Shown here: positions 39,371 to 47,500 of the stretch, piece after piece
How the letters are laid out: each line of letters begins with the position of its first letter
Numbering within the stretch: the first letter of the stretch is position 1
NCBI GenBank assembly: GCA_963575745.1
Contig: CAUYUJ010015841.1
Location: 97,620-145,119, forward strand
DNA: 47,500 nt
Direction of reading: 5' to 3'
Origin: Prorocentrum cordatum
Lineage: Eukaryota; Sar; Dinophyceae; Prorocentrales; Prorocentraceae
Position numbers and translations under genes: made by a program
Notes under the pieces: generated by a model
What the model was told of the DNA's origin: nothing
What the model saw: the letters and a program-made list of their open reading frames with translations, nothing else
Database searches by the model: none

Positions 39371-42329
39371 ACAATGGCGCTGCAGGTGATGATCATGCGT
39401 GCCACCTGGTGGCTAGGCAGAAGTGCGGCTGGAACCCCACTCCGCAGTGCCCCACTGTTCGGCTGCCCGCGCTGGCAGCAGTGCGTACCCACGAAAGGGG
39501 AAACGCAGAGTCAGCGGAGCGGGCCTCCTGGGGGCTGGGCGGTCCATCCACGGAGGGGGCGGGGGCTCGAGGGGAGAGACGGATCCGAGGGGGGCGAGGG
39601 GGACACTCCAGGAGGCGGGGCGGGGGGGCACCCAGGAGAGAGGGAGGACGGAGCGCGAAGGAAAAGAGGCTCGCCCAGAATGGGGCCAGAGCCCAAATCA
39701 AGTCGTCGACAAAATGCCGAAGACGCCAGAAACATCTGCGCAGCGCTGGACCGTGCCACCGAAACCGAGTCGGGGCGGCCGAGCGAGAAAGCCAGCAGGC
39801 ATGGCATGGCCCCAAAGGGCTGCCTGTGCGGCGCTACGTTGCGCAGAGCGCACGGCTTCCCAGGCACCACCAGCCAAGCGGCGGGGACTCACCAAGCACG
39901 GGGGAGAATCGGGGGGGAAAGGGGGAACTCTCCCCAGGTATGAGGGCTGGGGCTCAGTAGGCTCTGCCAGCGAGGCTCCAGTCTGCTGCACAGGAGTCTG
40001 CCGGCCGCGACGGGCGTACATCTGGGACCGCTCGCCTAGTCCAAAGAGCCAACACTGCCAGCACTCGTGCTGGAAACTGTTAAGCATGTGCTGCTCGCTT
40101 CTCGAAGTGCTGTGAACTGGCGACAATTCTTTTCGTAGAGGTTAACGACAGCCAAGTGGTCCGAGTACTGGAGGGACGGCGAGTGGCAAGGAGACGATGG
40201 GAGATGCTAGGGGGGATGGGCATTGAAGAGGAGGACCCTGCAGGCATCAACCCTGGATTCCGCTCTGCTCCGCTCACTCTCTGGGCCCCCTCATCTCAAT
40301 CCCTCCCCCCACCCCTGCGTCCCTCTCCCCCTCACCGTCTCTCGTCCGCTGCCCCCCCACCCCTTCATCTTCCCAACCTTGCCTCCCTCCCCATCCCCCC
40401 CTCCCCCTTCCCCCGCCTGGACCCCGCACCCTCCCGAAAGAGCGAGGACACCCGAGCCTCGGGCAGCCGCGGCGCGGGCGGTGGCGGGAGCGCCAGCGTG
40501 GGCACGCCTGAGCGGGAGGCGCGGGGAAACGGCGGCCTCGAGTCTGGCGGCACGTGGACCAGGACGAAGCCGGGCGGGGGGCAACATCGGCTCGGGATGA
40601 ATCGGGATGAATCGGGGATCGCCGAGATCCGTCGTTCTGGGAGACATATCGGGCCCCGCGGCCTTCTCAGAGCGTTCCGCAACGCCCTGAGAGCATTCAG
40701 CAGTTGCCATGTGGCGACGCACAGCAAGGTCACGCCCACTGGCGTTCCCAAAGAAAAAACATGCTGTAATTTGCATACGCATCTGCAACTGCACAGGAAA
40801 AAAGCTTGATGGCACATTGGAAGATCAATGTCAGCTCCTCAGCAAGGAATCAGCCTAGGCCCGGTCCAACATACCTCGCTGGCGACACGCAGCCATTCGT
40901 TGCGGCTTCGAATGCTGGCTGGAACCGCATCACATGACTGCTCCAACCACTTGGCCGGATGAAAACAGCTCGACGAAGTAATTGACGCGACGAAATGTCC
41001 AACGTCAAATTGCAGGTCAATCGTTAGACACGTTTCACCGGAAATTCACGCAGGAATCGAGACGCAAGCACCCTGTGCAAGCTCTGCCATATGTCGAGAT
41101 GCGTGGTTCGAAGAACGCCTGACCACGAGCTCTCGTTCGCGTCGGAACTTCCGAAGAAGAGCGCAGATAGCCCATAGATGCTCGCGTTTTTCTGCGAGAT
41201 GTTTAAATGGAACGTGCACTGGCGTCGCGAAGGGATAGTTGATGAGCTTGGATGGGAAACGTTGCAGTGAGGCTGTAATAGCCTTCATTGTCACTCGCGG
41301 TCATCATGCGTCACGACAGTGCTGCAGAGTAATGCGGGGAATCTCGATGGGCCCACGCACCTTCTTCTCGGTCAGGGGAACCACCTATGAACGCGGACCC
41401 CAGACCAAACGGCAGCCATGAAATCGAGAACAGCCCGAGGTAAGACGGCTAGCCCCTGGTTTCCAACCTTCCATTCCTTCCCCTCCCTCCCCCCTCCCCT
41501 TCTCAATCCGCTTACAGTCGGACTTGATTGGACAGGACACGCGAGACGACACAAGACCCTTCCGAGGGCCACATTGCCATAGGAATGGAGGAGGCATGGG
41601 TCGCGAGATACAGGACACAAGGGTACCCTTGATTTGGCAGGATCGACCTACTACTGTACTTCTCACTCCTCGCCCCTCACGTCCCCCTCCCTTTCCATTC
41701 CTTCGCCCACAAGCCTCTCCGCCAGCAGACCTCGTGCATCTCGCACAATTCCTGGAAGACCTCTCGCGCCATGGCGCCGGTTCCTCGGGCGACGAGTTTG
41801 CGGCCGGGCGCTCACCGACCCTCGCACGGGAGGAAGATAATGGCGGGAGGAAGACGATGAAGTGGGCGAAGAGGAGAACCCCCACGGCACGCAGCCTAGA
41901 GACCTCCCGCAATGTCGCCCGCACGCACGTTCATGTGGATCCAGGTCGGAATAGAACAATTGATGCCAATGAAACAACGTATTTACGCCCTTGCCAGCTC
42001 TGATGTGGGACCATCGCCAACACACTGGAGATGGAAGGAGCAGAGATGGAGAGGGAGGAGGGAGGTAAAGGCTATTCGGGAGCTTCTCCTGGAGGATGTC
42101 CACTGGCCAGGGCGGAGCAGCAAGTGCAGTCCGGCCGCCACGCACAGGCAGAGTTGCCCTGGGATGTAGGCGGTGTACAAACCATCTTGACGCGTCAGCC
42201 CCGCAGGGTGACAGGAATGCGAGAGCAGCTACGCATGGGCAGAATAGCACCTCGCAGACCACACCGATCCCCAAGTGCAATGTGCTGAAGACGACTTCGA
42301 CCCTACGCGCAGCCCACGCGTGCCATTCT
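39371..42329. other. Unassigned, no firm gene
   Basis: Several open frames on both strands (for example 39423-40115 plus, 41524-42003 plus, 41663-42280 minus). Some parts look protein-like (LVHLAQFLEDLSRHGAGSS at ~41731-41787), but competing strands are equally open and no family is recognised. GGGA and pyrimidine tracts occur at 39550-39660, 40290-40420 and 41465-41510. Confidence 0.4.
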
Positions 42330-42446
42330 CTAGCCTCCGGCAGCGAAACCCTTCCCGGCCCCGCCTAGGTCGTTGGTGCCCGCCATGATGATCGCGAGGT
42401 CGGGTGGCGCCTGGATTGGGCAGCTGCTGCCAAACGCCATCGCCAT
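42330..42446 (-). CDS. SGNH-hydrolase-like exon (GxND block)
   Basis: Read on the minus strand after GCTCAG at 42447, the exon gives MAMAFGSSCPIQ followed by APPDLAIIMAGTNDLG and then a stop a few codons later. The string hydrophobic-strand + GTNDLG is block III of the SGNH/GDSL hydrolase family (the G-x-N-D oxyanion residues), and PDLAIIMAGTNDLG is how many eukaryotic members read. Real coding probably ends at a donor shortly after NDLG (for example CTAG|GCGGGG). A next acceptor could be GTCTTCAG at ~42289, but the sequence beyond does not show a clean D-x-x-H block, so the gene may be partial or decayed. Neither the Ser block (GDS) nor other exons were found upstream, where the CTTGGG repeat begins. 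Confidence 0.45.
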   Translation of the reverse strand: MAMAFGSSCPIQAPPDLAIIMAGTNDLGGAGKGFAAGG

Positions 42447-42714
42447 CTGAGCAGGACCTTCATTTGTTCGGGAGGGCGCTGTGAAGGGGAGATGTCGATA
42501 GCTTTGGAGGGGGCTCTGTCAGGTGAGTTTGGAGAGTGAACTCAAAACGGGATATCAACAGAGTTCTGGAACGCAGCCGTGATTCTATCATATGTGTACA
42601 AATACTGGGGGGGGGGCAACCGCAGTCATTATTTCAACCTAGACATATCCGACCTCGTGCCGCACGGAGTGGGCGTGTCCTCAGGTCCTAGGGGCACAGA
42701 CTCTGAATTCACAG

Positions 42715-43345
42715 TTTTCCTTGGGCTTGCCGCGTGCCCCCGGGGCCTCGGGTCGTCTTTTCGCGCGACTGCTTCGGGCCAGAGGAAGGCGCCAAGACGG
42801 GCCAAGAGGACCTCAAGAGGCCCCCAAGACTGTCCAGGAGGGCCCCGAGTCGCCGAACGGTCGCTCTAAGACGCTCAGATGGCCCCACGACGACCTAAGA
42901 GGCTCCCAAGACGGCCCAAGAGGTCTACAAGTGGCCTGCCGAGAGCTTCCCAAGAGGCAACAATCATAGTTGCTTCATGTGTTTAACAACTTTTTGGCGT
43001 TCTCGCCTTTTCTGCTTTCCGACGCTCCCAGGCGGCCCAAGAGGCCTCCAAAAGGGCACCCAAACGGCCCATACAGGGCCCAAAGACGGCCCGAAAAGCG
43101 CCCAAGACGGCCGCAGAGGCCCCGAAGACGGCTCCTAGAGGGGGCCCAGATGGGGGACCCGAACGGACACTTCGAGCCCTCGGCCCCGGGGCGTCCCCAG
43201 GAGGCCCCCAAGAGCTCCCAAGAGGCCCCCAAGAGGCCCCAAGAGGCGCCCAACAGGCCCCCCAAAGGCCCTCACGAGGCCCCAAACCTGCCCCCAAGAG
43301 GCCCCCGAGAGCGCTCCGAAGAGACCTCAAGAGGCATCCCTGAGA
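42715..43345 (-). repeat. CTTGGG-rich repeat family, inverted locus
   Basis: Read on the minus strand it carries the same GGGCCTCTTGGG words and the same end block (GGGCCGCCTGGGAGCGTCGG, then AAAGGCGAGAACGCCAAAAA at ~42990-43010). The end hairpin GGCGAGAACGCC is kept. Confidence 0.85.
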
Positions 43346-43469
43346 ACTCTGACCCGCAACCCAGGCACGGTGACGGGATGGGCACAACGTCCTTAGATCC
43401 GCCGCCCCCTGTGGTCTTGCAACAAGGGTGCCTGGCATGCTAGATCCTACTCGTGTGGTTGAAACAAAT

Positions 43470-43862
43470 CCGGTTGCGCCGAGGACTGGTTCCGCCGCGA
43501 CCGGTTCCGCCGAAGACCGCTTCCGCCGAAGACCTGTTCCGCCGATGGCCAGTTCCGCCGAAGACCTGTTCCGCCGATGGCCAGTTCCGCCGAAGACCGG
43601 TTCCGCTGGGACCGGTTCCGCCGAGGGCAAGTTCCGCCGAAACCCGGTTCCGCCGCGCGAGGTGTACCGCGGCCACGGCCTGAATGTTGGCCGCGGCGGA
43701 AGCGGACCGGGCGGAACAAGACCGCGCGGAACATGCAGGACCGCTGCGGAAGCGGACCAAGCAGAAGAAGACAAGACCGGGCGAAATCGGACGCGGCGGA
43801 AGAGGACTGGGCGAAACAGGCATTCGGCGGAACAGGCCCTCGGGGGAACATGCCCTCGGGAG
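43470..43862. repeat. Large inverted repeat of a 16-bp GGTTCCGCCGAAGACC unit
   Basis: About 12 units of ~16 bases in one orientation (43470-43665) meet about as many degenerate units in the opposite orientation (43695-43862). The centre is CCGCGGCCACGGCC and GGCCGCGG (43668-43700), itself palindromic. Confidence 0.85.
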
Positions 43863-43879
43863 AAGAGTAACCGTGCAAA

Positions 43880-43945
43880 GAGTAGTAGTAGTAGTAGTAG
43901 TAGTAGTAGCAGTAGTAGTAGTAGTACTAGTAGTAGTAGTAGTAA

Positions 43946-43981
<36 letters not shown>

Positions 43982-45096
43982 CAGCAGCAGTAATAGTAGC
44001 AGTCGTCGTAGTAGTAGTAGTAGTAGTAGTAGTAATAGTAGTAGTAGTAGTAGTAGCAGCAGTAGTAGTAGTAGTAGTGGTAATAGTAGTAGTACTCGTA
44101 GTCGTAGTAGTAGTAATAGTAGTGGTAGTGGTAGTGGTAGTGGTAGTAGTAGTAGAAGTAATAATAGTAGTCGTAGAAATAGTAGTAGTAGTAGTAGTAG
44201 TAGTGGTACTTGTTGTAGTAGTCGTAGTAGGAGTAGTAGTAGTAGTAGTAGTAGAAGAAGAAGAAGTCGTAGTGGTAGTCGTAGAAGTAGTAGTAGTAGT
44301 AGTAGTAGCAATCATAATAGCAAATGTACAAATTATATTAATGGTAGTAGTAGTAGTAGTAGTAGTAGTCGTAGTAGTAGTACTGGTGGTAAATGTCGTA
44401 GTCGCTGTAGTCGTAGTGTTAGTAGAAATAGGAGTAGTAGTAATAGTAGTTGTAGTAGTGGTAGTCGTAGTCGTTGTAGTAGTGGCAGTAATATCAATAG
44501 TACTAGTAGAAGTAGGAGTGGCCGTAGTAGCAGTAGTAGTAGTAGTAGTAGTAGTCGTAGTAGTAGTAGTAGTAGTAGTAGTAATAGTAGTAGTGATCGT
44601 AATAATACTAATACCAGTAGTAGCACTAGTACTAATACTAGTGCTCGTCGTACTAGTCGTAGAAGAAGTAGTAATAATAATATGAGTAGTAGCAGCAGTA
44701 GTAGTAGTCGTAGTAGATACATGTGCAGTAACATTAGGATTAACATTGGCATCCGTATTCGCAGTAGTAGTAATAGTAGTAGTGGTCGTAGCAGTAGTCG
44801 TAGAAGTAGTGGTCGCAGGAGTCGTAGTAGAAGGAGCAGTAGTAGTGATAGTAAGGATAGTAGTAGTGATAGGAGTAATTGTAGCAGTAGTCGTAGAAGT
44901 AGTAGTAGTAATAAAAGTAGTAGTAGTCGTCGACGTCGTAGTCGTAGTAGTAGTAGTAGTAGTAGCAGTAGTAGTAGTAGCAGTCGTAATTATAATGATA
45001 GTAGTAGTGGTAGTGGTAGTAGTGGTAGTAGTGGTAGTAGTAGTAGTAGTACTCGAACCATTAGTAAAAGAAATAATGATTGCAGCAGCAGCAGTG

Positions 45097-45130
<34 letters not shown>

Positions 45131-45174
45131 CGGTAGTAGTAATAGAAGTAGTAGTAGTAGTAGTAGTAGTAGCG

Positions 45175-45214
<40 letters not shown>

Positions 45215-45637
45215 TAGTAGTAGTTGTAGTAGCAGTAGTAGTAGTAGTAGTGGTGCAACAAATAGTAGTAGGCGTAGCAGTCGTAGTACGAAGTAGTACT
45301 AGTCGTAGTCGCCGTAGTAGTAGTAGTAATAGTAGAGGTACTCGTAGAAGTGATGGTAGTGGTAGCCGTAGTCGTAGTAGTCGTAGTGGTTGTGGCAGTG
45401 GTAGTAGTATCGATAGTAGTAGTAGTAGTAGTACTAGTAGTGTTCGTCGTAGTAATAGTAAAAGTAGTAGGAGTAGCAGTAGTAGCCGTAGTAGTAGTAG
45501 TAGTAGTAGTAGTACCAGTAGCAGTAGCAGTACTAGTAGCAGCGGCAGTAGCATTCGTAGTATGTTGGTTATTCTTAATAGTAGTAGTACTGGCATAGTA
45601 CTAGTAGTAGCAGCAGAAGTAGTACTAGTAGTAGTCA

Positions 45638-45670
<33 letters not shown>

Positions 45671-45733
45671 GAGCAGCAGTAGTAGTAGTAGTAGTAGTAA
45701 TGGTGGTAGTAGTAGTAGTAGTAGTAACAGTGG

Positions 45734-45770
<37 letters not shown>

Positions 45771-45942
45771 CGTAGTAGTAGTAGTCGTAAAAGTAGTAAT
45801 AGTCGTAGTGGTAGTAATCTTGGTAATAGTAGTAGTCGTAGTAGTGATAGTAGTAGTAGTAGAAGTAGTAGTAGTAATATTAGTAGTGGTAGTAGTAATA
45901 CTAGTAGTAATAGCAATAGTAATGTTAGTAGTAGTAGTCGTA

Positions 45943-45975
<33 letters not shown>

Positions 45976-46022
45976 CTAGTACTAGTACTAGTATTAGTAG
46001 TCGTAGAAGTAGTAGTCGGAGG
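43880..46022 (+). repeat. 2.1-kb degenerate (AGT)n array
   Basis: AGT/TAG trinucleotide repeat with CGT, AAT, GGT and GCA substitutions. Long open frames (622 codons plus, 732 codons minus) are mainly poly-Ser, poly-Val, poly-Thr or poly-Leu and are not genes. Confidence 0.98.
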
Positions 46023-46148
46023 TGAGGGGGTGAGATCGAAGTGGAACGGAGAGCCCCCCTACGGGGAAATCGATTTCGGTTTCGTGTTCGTGCGTGCCGT
46101 GCGCGCGGGCGAGGCGAAGCTGCGTGGGCGGGCGAGAAAAAGTCTCCT

Positions 46149-46372
46149 GTGGCTGAGGCGCGGCCGGACCAAATGTCTCCCTTCCGGGCGGCCGGTGGCC
46201 CGCGGTGTCCCGCCGGTGTCCCGCTGGTGTCCCGTGTGGCTGAGGCGCGGCCGGACCAAATGACTCCCTTCCGGGCGGCCGGTGGCCCGCGGTGTCCCGC
46301 CGGTGTCCCGCGGTGTCCCGCGGTGTCCCGCGGTGCCCCGCGGTGTCCCGCCGGTGTCCCGCGGTGTCCCGC
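46149..46372 (+). repeat. 87-bp duplication and GTGTCCCGCGG repeats
   Basis: GTGGCTGAGGCGCGGCCGGA and the following bases at 46149 recur at 46236. The end is GTGTCCCGCGG/GTGTCCCGCCG units of 11-12 bases running into the GAT array. Confidence 0.93.
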
Positions 46373-46416
<44 letters not shown>

Positions 46417-46564
46417 GATGATGATGATGATGCTGATGATGATGATGATGATGATGGTGATGCTGATGATGATGCTGCTGGTGATGATGATGTTGACGAT
46501 GATGATGATGCTGATGCTGCTGATGATGATGATGACGATGATAATGATATGATGATGGTGTCCC

Positions 46565-46612
<48 letters not shown>

Positions 46613-47076
46613 CATGATGTCGATGATGATGATGATGACGATGATGATGATGTTGATGGTGTCCCGATGATGAGGATGATGATGATCATGATGATTATGT
46701 TGATGATCATGATGATGACGATGACGGTGTCCCGATGATGACGAGTATGATGATTCTGATGATTATGATGACGATGACAATTATGTTGATGTTGATGATG
46801 CTGATTATGATTGTGTCCCGATGATCATGATGTTGATGATGATGAGGTTGATGATGATTATGTCGTTCCGATGATGATGATTATTCTGATGGTGATGATG
46901 ATGATGTTGATGATGATGGCGTCCCGATGGTGATGATGATGATGTTGATGCTGATGCTGGTAATGATGATGATGGTGCCCCGATGATGACGATGATGATG
47001 ATGCTGATGATGTTGATGATGCTGATGATGATGATGTCGATGATGAGGATGAGATGATGATGGTGTCCCGATGATA

Positions 47077-47123
<47 letters not shown>

Positions 47124-47395
47124 AAGGATGGTGATCATGATGGTGTTCCGATGATGATGCTGCTGCTGATGATGATGATGACGATGACTGTGTCCCGATG
47201 CTGCTGGTGATGATGATGTTGATGATGATGATTGTGATGATGGTGATGATGATGATGATGATGGTGTCCCGATGATGTTGATGACCGTGATGATGATGAT
47301 GTTGGTGTTGATGATGAGGACGGTGTCCCGATTATGATGATGTTGATGTTGATGTTGTTGTTGATGATGATGATGATGATGATGATGATGACGTT
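46373..47395 (+). repeat. (GAT)n array with GGTGTCCCG inserts
   Basis: GAT trinucleotides broken about every 45-100 bases by (GG)TGTCCCG, near 46558, 46658, 46727, 46813, 46917, 46975, 47063, 47143, 47188, 47265 and 47322. Confidence 0.97.
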
Positions 47396-47500
47396 GATTG
47401 TGAGAGCGGTTGTGATATCGATAGTGACATCGATAGTGAGACCGAATGTGATTTCGATTGTGAGATCGATTGTGAGATCGATTGTGAGATCGATAGTCGG
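47396..47500 (+). repeat. GATTGTGAGATC repeats
   Basis: Repeated TGTGAGATCGAT words of about 14 bases up to the window end. Confidence 0.92.

Noticed and set aside
41663-42280. Continuation of the SGNH hydrolase after an intron
   Set aside because: A splice-like GTCTTCAG exists at ~42289, but no clear D-x-x-H block follows in a usable frame.
43428-45638. 622- and 732-codon open frames on opposite strands
   Set aside because: Both are mostly translations of the AGT array (poly-Ser, poly-Thr) plus the adjoining 16-bp inverted repeat.

Overview
The window reads as nuclear DNA of a dinoflagellate. It is GC-rich and crowded with microsatellites and minisatellites. Gene pieces are short and intron-split, and one intron has a GC-AG form. 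One protein carries the lysine-arginine-proline-alanine repeats typical of predicted dinoflagellate proteins, and another has a signal-peptide-like start followed by Phe-Val-Ala-Pro (the peridinin-plastid import motif). Degenerate LINE and cut-and-paste transposase copies fit the same picture. Nothing in the sequence fixes the genus.

Layout. 1-13 kb is almost entirely repeats: a TGA array at the edge, a cluster of the dispersed CTTGGG-rich family, one plausible exon (2011-2215) that runs into an 89-bp satellite, a ~100-bp satellite, a 79-bp satellite of about 23 units, and a poly-T/poly-A junction. 13.7-16.9 kb is a frame-broken LINE on the minus strand. 18.3-30.1 kb is the gene-bearing part: a KRPAA-rich protein, a gag-like conserved protein, a C5 cytosine methyltransferase with one GC-AG intron, a coiled-coil gene (the only plus-strand gene here), a charged nuclear-looking protein, and a Gln-rich protein. 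30.7-32.9 kb is a broken Tnp2-like transposase. 33-42.7 kb is mostly unassigned sequence with satellites, two or three candidate exons, and a short SGNH-hydrolase-like exon. From 42.7 kb to the end there is repeat only: an inverted CTTGGG copy, a large inverted repeat of a 16-bp unit, 2.1 kb of AGT repeat, and 1.1 kb of GAT repeat.

Nearly all recognised coding pieces between 13.7 and 32.9 kb are on the minus strand, as in the one-directional gene arrays of dinoflagellates. The best candidate for something new is at 24236-24413. There a long palindromic element with ~67-bp arms fills a 173-nt intron almost from splice site to splice site and is flanked by the direct repeat CAGGT, as expected of an intron-generating transposable element (introner). 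Other signals of interest are two different short sequences, each present twice, that run directly into (AGG)n tails; a satellite unit that copies an exon-intron boundary; and a dispersed GGCGAGCC motif. Limits: all homology calls are from motifs read by eye; no database or alignment search was run.
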